Below, in pieces: positions 6,059 to 11,574 of a DNA stretch of 11,574 nucleotides. The position numbers were made by a program, and so were the translations under genes. Origin of the DNA: Candidatus Zixiibacteriota bacterium (lineage in GTDB: Bacteria > Zixibacteria > MSB-5A5 > SM1-73); the NCBI GenBank assembly GCA_020341875.1, contig CP070839.1, positions 1,496,037 through 1,507,610 on the forward strand, read 5' to 3'. The notes below the pieces were generated by a model. It saw nothing but the letters and a program-made list of their open reading frames with translations. It was not told the DNA's origin and searched no databases. The stretch's first letter is position 1. Each line of letters starts with the position of its first letter.

Positions 6059-6262
6059 TTATTTCCCGTGGCATTGGATAAACCTGGCTAGCGACCTGTC
6101 GTAGGTCCTCTCCACCTCGTCCGGGAAAAAGCAGGCCGGCAGCTGTTTCATGCTCCAGTGATACTGTATACACTCACAGCAGATGCCCTTACGGCTGCAC
6201 GGGTCGTAACTGCAGTTGCAGTTGCCCAGGTTCTTTTCTACGTTACAATCCCTCTTTTTCAT
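6059..6262 (-). CDS. Small cysteine-rich DUF6485 protein
   Basis: This 67-residue protein has nine cysteines (C6, C15, C17, C22, C28, C29, C31, C44, C64) and the family hallmarks SRKGICCECIQYH, LPACFFP and ERTYDRS. The cysteine density indicates a metal or iron-sulfur site, but no function is known for DUF6485. The start codon overlaps the stop of the MFS gene as ATGA (6262-6259), and GGAGG lies a few bases upstream within the MFS gene, so the two are translationally coupled. It is the last gene of the radical SAM-MFS-DUF6485 operon. Stop TAA. Its length is normal for the family. Confidence 0.85.
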   Translation of the reverse strand: MKKRDCNVEKNLGNCNCSYDPCSRKGICCECIQYHWSMKQLPACFFPDEVERTYDRSLARFIQCHGK

Positions 6263-7479
6263 ATCGCCTCCTCAGTGTGACCGGGCTGACTTCCAACAGA
6301 CCTGAACCATTTGACCCTGTATCGCCACAACAGAACCGAGAAGATTATAACCACCAGAGCAAAGATTAGCAAGGCATTTTCCAACCGGAACTGATCCACC
6401 AGGCTTCCCAAGAAAGGCGCAAAGATCGCAAAGGCAGCGTTCCCTGCCATGTGCTGAACCGAGAGCATGGTGGCCCGCACCTCCGATGGAGTACGGCGAT
6501 TGATGTACGTTTTCAGAACCGGCTCGTGAATGGCCGTCGTCACCTGCTGAATCAGAATGAAGGAGATGGCCCAGATATACAGGAACCTGCTCAAAAGCAC
6601 AAAAGATGTCACCACCAGGATGGGCATGGCCAGTAGGATCAGGTTTTCCTTGAAGAGTCTCTCCATCCGGCCGGCCTGCCTGCTCACCACTGCGGAAAAG
6701 AGATGGAAAGCCGCAAAGGCCACTCCAAACAGGGAGAGGGGCAGGCCCACCAGCTTCATGTAGGGCTGATATGTCCAGAATCCCAGACGGTTGGCCATGA
6801 ATATCGCGGCGAAGAAGAGAACGAACCACAGGATCTTCTTGTCACCCAGCAGCAGGTCGAGACTCTTCCGGATCTCATGGTATGACCTCTTGCGCGCGTT
6901 TGAGACCGAATCTCCAGAGCGTTGATCCTCCCGCGGCGGCTCGACCAAGGTCAGGGCAATCAGGCCGGAGAAGAATATCCCTATGGAACTTGCCAGATAA
7001 GGAAGGGAAAGATCGATGGTGGCAAGAAGCCCCCCCAAAGGGGCGAATATGGCAAAGCCAAGGTGCCTCATGCTGTTGGCGTTCCCTTCTATTTTTTGAT
7101 ACTCCTCGCTCTTCCCCAGACCTTTCAGGGTGTCGTAAGCTAAGGCGGAATCCGCACCGTAGGCAAACGACATGGCGATACCGGCTATGATCTCACCCAG
7201 CATGAACAGAAACAGGGAGTGCGAGAAGAAGATCAAAAGATAGGCAAAGGAATGACAGAAGGAGCCCACGACCAGCGATTTCTTCCTCCCTACCCGATCG
7301 GCGAGCGCGCCGGTGGGAACCTCAGAGAGCACCTTGGCAAAGTAGTAGATGCTCTGAAGTATCATTATCTGCGAGAAGGAGAGTCCCCTCTGCTGGTAAA
7401 ACAGGATGAATATCGCTATGTGGAAAAGGCTGTACTTGGTGAGGCGGTACCAGTAGAATCTGCGGATATTCTTCTCCAT
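6259..7479 (-). CDS. MFS transporter, substrate unknown
   Basis: A 406-residue integral membrane protein with about 12 hydrophobic segments. The loop after the second segment carries the MFS signature (GALADRVGRKKSLVVGS, about residues 58-74), and a charged central loop (EPPREDQRSGDS, then NARKRS) divides the two six-helix halves. MFS proteins are secondary carriers driven by ion gradients. The sequence resembles generic drug/metabolite efflux members, and no substrate can be read from it. The ATG at 7479 directly follows the TAA of the radical SAM gene, and the TGA stop overlaps the next start (ATGA). This spacing implies a single operon and coupled translation. It may export or import a product or substrate of the radical SAM enzyme; that is inference only. 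Confidence 0.85.
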   Translation of the reverse strand: MEKNIRRFYWYRLTKYSLFHIAIFILFYQQRGLSFSQIMILQSIYYFAKVLSEVPTGALADRVGRKKSLVVGSFCHSFAYLLIFFSHSLFLFMLGEIIAGIAMSFAYGADSALAYDTLKGLGKSEEYQKIEGNANSMRHLGFAIFAPLGGLLATIDLSLPYLASSIGIFFSGLIALTLVEPPREDQRSGDSVSNARKRSYHEIRKSLDLLLGDKKILWFVLFFAAIFMANRLGFWTYQPYMKLVGLPLSLFGVAFAAFHLFSAVVSRQAGRMERLFKENLILLAMPILVVTSFVLLSRFLYIWAISFILIQQVTTAIHEPVLKTYINRRTPSEVRATMLSVQHMAGNAAFAIFAPFLGSLVDQFRLENALLIFALVVIIFSVLLWRYRVKWFRSVGSQPGHTEEAI

Positions 7480-8247
7480 TTAGAAGACTTTCACCGGAAA
7501 TCCGCAGAGCTTCTCTGCCTTCTTGGCGATCTGATTCAATCTGTCTTTGGAGACCAGGTCCAGGCCCTGGTCCGCCGATGGTCGGTCAATGGAATAGATC
7601 TGCACCTCTCTGGGTTTGATGGAACTGAGCCTTTGGATCCACTGTCCCACTTCACCCTCCTCGGTATTATCCACTCGACCCTGAACGAAGACGCTCTGGA
7701 TGATGATCTCATCCAGTTTCTTCAGATTCTCGATCACAGCCTGAAACTGAATAGTCGTGCAAGGTCGGTTCAACGTCTGAAATGTCTCCTCGCTTCCGGC
7801 ATCCAGCTTCATGATCCTCACGTCGAGTCTCCTCAGACCGGACATCACCCTCTCGTCGTCCAGACAGGTTGAATTAGACAGGATGGTAACCTTTGCCTTG
7901 GGGGCGTATTTGTCTCTTGCCTGCAGCACAACCTCCACCATCTTATCGAACTCGGGATGCAGGCAGGGCTCACCGTTGCCGGAGAAGGTGACGTAGTCCA
8001 CGCCGTTCGGATTCCGACTCAGCCACCCTTCGAGCGCCTCTCTCACCTGCTCGACTGACGGGAAATCGGCCAAGCACGAGGAGACGTCCCGACTGTGTAC
8101 CTTGGTCCAGCCAAAGTGGCAATAAAGGCAGTTGAAGGTGCACAACTTGTAGCTGCCGGGCATAAGATTGACCCCCAGCGAGGAACCCAGTCTTCTGGAG
8201 CTAACCGGCCCGTAGATTATCCCCTCTTTTAGTTTCAGAGTCCGCAT
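7480..8247 (-). CDS. Radical SAM protein, TYW1-like (COG0731 type)
   Basis: This 255-residue protein binds a 4Fe-4S cluster through C36-x3-C40-x2-C43 (KLCTFNCLYC), preceded by the conserved YGPVSSRRLGSSLGVN stretch. It has the SAM-binding glycine-rich FSGNGEPCLHP (about 109-119), followed by ILSNST and a later MKLDAGSEETFQTLNRP. This architecture is that of the wybutosine-synthase-like group of short radical SAM proteins in bacteria, whose substrates are mostly unknown. GGGGAGAG lies 2-3 nt before the ATG at 8247, and a promoter lies about 30 nt farther upstream. It is the first gene of the operon with the MFS transporter and DUF6485. Stop TAA. Confidence 0.88.
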   Translation of the reverse strand: MRTLKLKEGIIYGPVSSRRLGSSLGVNLMPGSYKLCTFNCLYCHFGWTKVHSRDVSSCLADFPSVEQVREALEGWLSRNPNGVDYVTFSGNGEPCLHPEFDKMVEVVLQARDKYAPKAKVTILSNSTCLDDERVMSGLRRLDVRIMKLDAGSEETFQTLNRPCTTIQFQAVIENLKKLDEIIIQSVFVQGRVDNTEEGEVGQWIQRLSSIKPREVQIYSIDRPSADQGLDLVSKDRLNQIAKKAEKLCGFPVKVF

Positions 8248-8285
8248 ATTCTCTCCCCATCGAAAAGATCACGTTCGCACCCACC

Positions 8286-8313
8286 AATCTACATATACTG
8301 TTGATTTTGTCAA
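8286..8313 (-). promoter_or_regulatory. Promoter of the radical SAM-MFS-DUF6485 operon
   Basis: On the minus strand a perfect TTGACA (8313-8308) is followed after 16 nt by TAGATT (8291-8286; four of six consensus bases). The predicted start near 8279 gives a leader of about 32 nt before the ATG at 8247. Confidence 0.6.
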
Positions 8314-8645
8314 TGGTTTCTAACTAACTCGGCAGAAGACTTCTAACCCCGTCGTCCGTTCGCTTGGTCACGACACAGTGTGGGACATCCCCCACAGTTC
8401 TTACCGTAGGTTTTGACCTAAAGTAGCCTCCCATGTCCGGGGTTCCGGTGGCAAGCCGGTAAGTGATGCTGCTCCAGTCAATTATCCGCGTGGAAAACGG
8501 TGTGCAATTTCATCTGCACAAGGCATCCTTTTTGCATTGTCACCAAGTGGGGACAAGGCGGATTTTCGAACCAACTGACGCAGTCTGGATTAGAACCGGC
8601 AGAAGGATCCAGAGAATAGTCAACGGATGAAGAGATTTCCCTTTT
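8314..8645. other. Gene-free, hairpin-rich region; possible structured RNA
   Basis: No convincing ORF exists on either strand. Perfect short inverted repeats follow one another: 8334-8338/8340-8344, 8351-8355/8370-8374, 8379-8384/8391-8396, 8407-8411/8416-8420, 8501-8506/8515-8520 and 8584-8590/8607-8613. The region lies between the tyrS terminator and the promoter of the radical SAM operon. It shows no tRNA, T-box or riboswitch signature that I recognise. Confidence 0.3.
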
Positions 8646-8650
8646 GACCT

Positions 8651-8667
8651 GCCCGCCTTAGGCGGGC
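8651..8667. repeat. GC-rich palindromic repeat
   Basis: GCCCGCC-TTA-GGCGGGC is a perfect 7-bp hairpin flanked by CCT and CTGCCTGCC. Similar GCCCGCC palindromes are scattered as intergenic repeats in many uncultured bacteria. It lies next to the tyrS terminator. Confidence 0.55.
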
Positions 8668-8681
8668 CTGCCTGCCCCAAG

Positions 8682-8711
8682 AAAACAGGGGAGACTCAAG
8701 TCTCCCCTGTT
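8682..8711 (-). terminator. Strong intrinsic terminator of tyrS
   Basis: AACAGGGGAGACT (8684-8696) and AGTCTCCCCTGTT (8699-8711) form a perfect 13-bp stem with a 2-nt centre. On the minus strand the stem ends in UGUU followed by UUC, giving a short U-tract. It lies about 100 nt past the tyrS stop. Confidence 0.78.
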
Positions 8712-8808
8712 CCTTTTGTCTCCTTCTCGACGAATGAATCTCAGTCTCTCAGGTGAAGTCCATCTGCTGACCACCGATCACTGTTTGCTGTCAGCTGTGA
8801 ACTGACCG

Positions 8809-10032
8809 TCAGGACTGCACCTTCCCTACGATCTTAAAGAATCGTCTCTTCCCTAACCTCACCAGCTTCTCCCCGGCCGGGGAGACCTTCAGATTCTCGT
8901 CGCTGACTCTTTTATTGTCTATATACAATCCCCCCTGCTTTATCAGCCTCTTGACTTCGCTGGTGGACTTCGCACAACCGGCTTCAACCAGATAGTGTCC
9001 CACCCACATCTCGGCCTGATCGTGCTGCAGGTGCTTGACCGGTATCTCCTCGGGAAGCTCCTTCTTGGAGAAGACCCGCTCGAACTCCTGGCACGCTTTT
9101 TCCGCCTCCTCCAGACCCCAGTACATCCTCACTATCTCTTTTCCCAATCTCTTCTTTAGAACCATGGGATTGGTCTTCTTCTCGTCGAGCTCTTTTTTGA
9201 CCCGGGTCAGTTCATCGGCGCCCACGTCCGTCACCAGCTCGAAATAGTCGTAAATCATGTCATCCGAGATGGACATGACCTTGCCGAATATCTCACCCGG
9301 CGACTCTGCCACACCGATGTAGTTGCCCAGAGACTTAGACATCCTCTGCTGCCCGTCCGTTCCCACCAGAACCGGCATGGTTAAGACCACCTGCGGTTTC
9401 TGCCCGTATATCTCCTGAATCTGCCTGCCGGCTAAGAGATTGAACTTCTGTTCTGTTGCCCCGATCTCCACATCTGCATTGATCATAACCGAGTCGTAGG
9501 CCTGCATCAACGGATAGAAAAGCTCGTGTATGCTGATGGGAGTTTGCTCTTTGTATCTTATGGAGAAGTCGTCCCTCTCCAGCATTCGGGCGACGGTGAA
9601 ATGCGACGCCAAGCGCATGATCTCGTGGAAGCTCATCTTGCTGAACCATTCCCCATTGAAATGCACCTCGGTCTTACTCTCGTCCACCACTCTGAAGAAC
9701 TGTTCCTGGTAGGTCTGCGCGTTTCTATTTATCTCCTCTTCGGTAAGCTGGGGGCGGGTCTCCGAGCGCCCGGATGGATCCCCGACCATACCGGTGTAAT
9801 CTCCTATAATAAGGATAACCTGATGCCCCAATTCCTGGAATTGCCTCAGCTTTCTTAAGCAGACCGTGTGTCCCAGGTGGATGTCTGGAGCGGTAGGATC
9901 AAAGCCCTGCTTTATCCTCAAGGGCTTGTTCTCGGGAATGGAGCGCTTGAGCTTATCGATCAACTCCTCCTCAGGGATAATCTCCACGGTTCCCCGCCGG
10001 ATGACTTTCAGTTGTTCCTCCAAACTCAGCAT
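8809..10032 (-). CDS. tyrS: Tyrosyl-tRNA synthetase
   Basis: A class I aminoacyl-tRNA synthetase of 407 residues that charges tRNA-Tyr with tyrosine in the cytoplasm. QGFDPTAPDIHLGH places the HIGH-type motif at residues 52-55, and the KMSKS loop appears as RMSKS at 230-234. The tyrosine-binding YPLMQAYDSV is present, and the following segment reads EIGATEQKFNLL where many relatives have GGTDQ. The C-terminal 65 residues are an S4 RNA-binding domain. The QGFDPT form and length match the TyrZ-like branch of bacterial TyrRS. I chose the ATG at 10032 because GGAGG lies 5 nt upstream; a TTG at 10047 is in frame but sits upstream of that site. It has its own promoter and terminator, so it is a single-gene unit. 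Stop TGA. Confidence 0.97.
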   Translation of the reverse strand: MLSLEEQLKVIRRGTVEIIPEEELIDKLKRSIPENKPLRIKQGFDPTAPDIHLGHTVCLRKLRQFQELGHQVILIIGDYTGMVGDPSGRSETRPQLTEEEINRNAQTYQEQFFRVVDESKTEVHFNGEWFSKMSFHEIMRLASHFTVARMLERDDFSIRYKEQTPISIHELFYPLMQAYDSVMINADVEIGATEQKFNLLAGRQIQEIYGQKPQVVLTMPVLVGTDGQQRMSKSLGNYIGVAESPGEIFGKVMSISDDMIYDYFELVTDVGADELTRVKKELDEKKTNPMVLKKRLGKEIVRMYWGLEEAEKACQEFERVFSKKELPEEIPVKHLQHDQAEMWVGHYLVEAGCAKSTSEVKRLIKQGGLYIDNKRVSDENLKVSPAGEKLVRLGKRRFFKIVGKVQS

Positions 10033-10062
10033 CAATCCTCCGTTCAATACTCCTTACGATCG

Positions 10063-10094
10063 GCTCAATTCGATCTCCCTCAATCGAACCGAGC
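10063..10094 (-). promoter_or_regulatory. Hairpin at the 5' end of the tyrS leader
   Basis: GCUCGGUUCGAU pairs with AUCGAAUUGAGC (12 bp including two G-U pairs) around an 8-nt loop. It begins almost exactly at the predicted transcription start. The leader (about 62 nt) is too short for a T-box and lacks its antiterminator core. It may stabilise the mRNA or control translation; this is inference. Confidence 0.5.
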
Positions 10095-10100
10095 TTGGTT

Positions 10101-10129
10101 ATTATAAACGCGGCCGTCCGTGAAATCAA
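10101..10129 (-). promoter_or_regulatory. tyrS promoter
   Basis: On the minus strand TTGATT (10129-10124) lies 17 nt from a perfect TATAAT (10106-10101). The predicted start near 10094 leaves about 62 nt of leader. Confidence 0.75.
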
Positions 10130-10230
10130 GTCATTTTTCCAGCAGGGCGTGTTTACGATCGCTCCGAGCGCGGATTGTGAGTTTCCAATCCGACTCGGCC
10201 CACAAAAAGGAATAGCGAGGCAAGAAAGTC

Positions 10231-10261
10231 AAAAGCCCCCCACATTTTGCGGGGGGCTTTT
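10231..10261 (-). terminator. Intrinsic terminator of the C39-like/dockerin gene
   Basis: AAAAGCCCCCC and GGGGGGCTTTT form a perfect 11-bp stem with a 9-nt loop. On the minus strand the stem ends in a run of U residues about 60 nt past the TAA stop at 10292. It is symmetric enough to act in both directions. Confidence 0.85.
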
Positions 10262-10291
10262 TCTCTTACTGCTCCTCTCTTCGCAGGTGAC

Positions 10292-11574
10292 TTACGGATC
10301 ACAACACCTGGGAGCGGGCGCACCCCTGTACAGGTACATGATCTTGCGGACCACGTCTGCTATGTTCTCTATCCCGTCGCAGTTGACGTCTCCGGATTCC
10401 GGTGGATCAGGAGGGGGGCCACCCCTAAAGAGATAATTGATCTCCCAGACCACATCAGCAATATCGACCACACCGTCACCATTGACATCTCCGCGATAAT
10501 CCCACGGGCTGACGTGCAGGCAGTACTCAACCACGACCTGAATCTCCGTGATTCCGTCCCAAGGTTCGGTTAAGGGAACGAATTCCTCCGGGACATTCTG
10601 CCGGTTGAAATTGTACATCCACTCTTGGGGATCGAGCGAAGCCGGATAGTCCTGCAAAGCCCACGCTCCTGCAGGAGTTGCGGAAGACGCTACCTGATAA
10701 ATGTCGTGGGAGACATTTCCCGCGTCATTGTGTTCTGTCGGATCGTGCGGCCCGGGTGAATGGGGAATGAAATATCCGTCCAGTACTCTGCCCGGGTTAC
10801 CGGCCTCTGCCCAATCGGTAAATGGGTCGGAGAAGGCGATAAGCGAGTCCTCGGAGTTAACCCCGGCAACAGTTACATAGTGTCCTCCCACTCTCCAGCA
10901 TCGTGGCTGAACCGGGCAAGTTGAGTAGGCGCACCCAAGTCCGTCCGGAGTCGGGTCCAGGCCACAGTTGGGAAACGGTGGAGCCGGAGGTGGCCCTCCT
11001 TGATAAAGGTATTGTATAAGGTAAACGCAATCCGCTGCATCCACCAGGCCATCGTCCATGACGTCCGCTGCGTCATCACAGCGGATAAGCCAGGGCATCT
11101 GGCATAATATCGCAGCGTCCCCATCTGTGACGCTCCCGTCTCCCTCTACGTCTCCTCTAATGAACGCTTGCTCTCCCGGGCCTTCCTCGCAGTACCAGAA
11201 ACCGAGAAGGAGAACCACATCCTGGCTTTTCTCCAGCAGGCTCTCAACCTCAGCGAAGGAAGGCTGCGCCACGGCAACCTGACAAAGAGTATCGGCCAGA
11301 CTGCTTTCATCCGGAAAGGCCTCGCTGACAAACCACTGGTCCATAGCCGACTGCATGTCAGACATCCTGGTGCCGATATGCCCTGGTCCTGTTCCTTGGA
11401 TGTCATCCGTATTCATGAACCAAGCCAATCTCTCCACAAGTTCGCCCCAGGCAGGCATTGTGCCCGGTGGCTGAGGCCCGGGAACGAATGGCTGAGGTGT
11501 GGGCGGGGGCGGGCCCATGCCAACGTGCCAGGGAGTCGCTCCATGATCCACGTTCCATGGATCATGGTCGTCCC
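10292..11574 (-). CDS. Secreted C39-like peptidase-domain protein with two dockerin pairs, 5' end missing
   Basis: The frame is open through the right edge, so the true N-terminus, and probably the signal peptide and catalytic cysteine, lie outside; the GTG at 11551 is internal. Counting from that GTG, a helical segment (32-110) leads to DVVLLLGFWY. The C39-like core resumes at CWRVGGHYVTVAGV (218-231; candidate catalytic histidine 224) and IAFSDPFTD, then HNDAGNVSHDIYQV. Between these parts lies a pair of dockerin-like repeats (132-190: GDVEGDGSVTDGD, then DVMDDGLVDAAD and YLYQGGPPP). A normal C-terminal pair follows at 353-416 (GDVNGDGVVDIAD and GDVNCDGIENIAD). It is probably an exported protein in a cohesin-dockerin system. 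Peptidase activity cannot be judged without the N-terminal part. Stop TAA. Confidence 0.85.
   Translation of the reverse strand, partial: DDHDPWNVDHGATPWHVGMGPPPPTPQPFVPGPQPPGTMPAWGELVERLAWFMNTDDIQGTGPGHIGTRMSDMQSAMDQWFVSEAFPDESSLADTLCQVAVAQPSFAEVESLLEKSQDVVLLLGFWYCEEGPGEQAFIRGDVEGDGSVTDGDAAILCQMPWLIRCDDAADVMDDGLVDAADCVYLIQYLYQGGPPPAPPFPNCGLDPTPDGLGCAYSTCPVQPRCWRVGGHYVTVAGVNSEDSLIAFSDPFTDWAEAGNPGRVLDGYFIPHSPGPHDPTEHNDAGNVSHDIYQVASSATPAGAWALQDYPASLDPQEWMYNFNRQNVPEEFVPLTEPWDGITEIQVVVEYCLHVSPWDYRGDVNGDGVVDIADVVWEINYLFRGGPPPDPPESGDVNCDGIENIADVVRKIMYLYRGAPAPRCCDP
10304..10495 (-). repeat. C-terminal dockerin-like repeat pair (coding)
   Basis: Two calcium-loop repeats, GDVNGDGVVDIAD and GDVNCDGIENIAD, each followed by a helix ending in YLFRGGPPP or YLYRGAPAP. 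Both keep the first acidic calcium ligands; the second has N in place of D at one late position. Confidence 0.8.
10982..11158 (-). repeat. Internal dockerin-like pair inserted in the C39-like domain (coding)
   Basis: GDVEGDGSVTDGD and DVMDDGLVDAAD, the latter followed by YLIQYLYQGGPPP, form a recognisable dockerin-like pair. They sit between the LLLGFWY strand and the GGHYVTVAGV strand of the peptidase-like domain, where relatives would have a short connection. Confidence 0.65.

Noticed and set aside
7219..7872. Long plus-strand open frame of 217 codons
   Set aside because: It lies antisense to the radical SAM and MFS genes, whose products have clear motifs, and its translation has no recognisable feature.
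8540..8620. A tRNA on the minus strand suggested by GGTTCGAAAATC
   Set aside because: The bases flanking the T-loop-like heptamer cannot form the 5-bp T stem, and no acceptor stem or anticodon arm fits.
8766..8805. CRISPR-like or tandem repeat in the tyrS 3' region (CTGACCACCGATCACTG and similar)
   Set aside because: Only loosely similar short units, no regular spacing and no second array; probably a decayed intergenic repeat.
10033..10230. T-box riboswitch upstream of tyrS
   Set aside because: The leader is only about 60 nt and has no T-box core sequence; the upstream terminator belongs to the preceding gene.

Overview
The window is an 11.6 kb bacterial fragment in which every convincing gene lies on the minus strand, so the genes read from right to left. 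It carries secreted proteins ending in paired dockerin-like calcium-binding repeats (GDxNGDxxVxxxDxxYLxxYLYRxGPxP). Such modules are frequent in uncultured FCB-group lineages such as Zixibacteria and KSB1-like bacteria, so I infer an uncultured bacterium of that kind. The GTAG-headed palindromic repeats fit this, but no marker gene here fixes the taxonomy. UGA is a normal stop for at least five genes (the dockerin protein at 576, the thiolase-like gene at 2339, DUF2284, the MFS gene and tyrS), so the standard bacterial code applies.

Layout in the direction of transcription. From 11574 to 10292 there is a 5'-truncated secreted protein with a C39-like peptidase half-domain and two dockerin pairs, followed by a strong terminator. 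From 10032 to 8809 is tyrS, with its own sigma70-type promoter, a leader hairpin and a terminator. From about 8645 to 8314 is a gene-free, hairpin-rich stretch. From 8313 a promoter drives a tight three-gene operon: a TYW1-like radical SAM protein, an MFS transporter and a tiny cysteine-rich DUF6485 protein. A REP-type palindrome doublet then separates this operon from a cysteine-rich DUF2284 protein (5892-5371).

Next comes an exported DUF1573 protein (5188-4400), a terminator, and a TlpA/ResA-type thioredoxin lipoprotein (4273-3698). After that is a PP-loop, ThiI/MnmA-like tRNA thiolation enzyme (3340-2339). A second gene-free, hairpin-rich stretch (about 2290-1950) follows, then a strong promoter with an unusually long leader for a secreted cohesin-like/dockerin protein (1490-576). 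At the left edge is the start of another secreted protein (289 to the edge).

The most interesting observation is in the DUF1573 gene. Its reading frame is interrupted once, by a TGA at 4973-4975, exactly where the family has the first cysteine of its CGCT motif. The frame then continues for 190 sense codons with clear family similarity, and a perfect 7-bp stem-loop begins 10 nt after the TGA. This looks like a selenocysteine-containing DUF1573 (Sec-Gly-Cys-Thr), which I do not recognise as a described selenoprotein family. A simple base error or a pseudogene remains possible. The exported TlpA-like thioredoxin encoded next door would be a natural redox partner.
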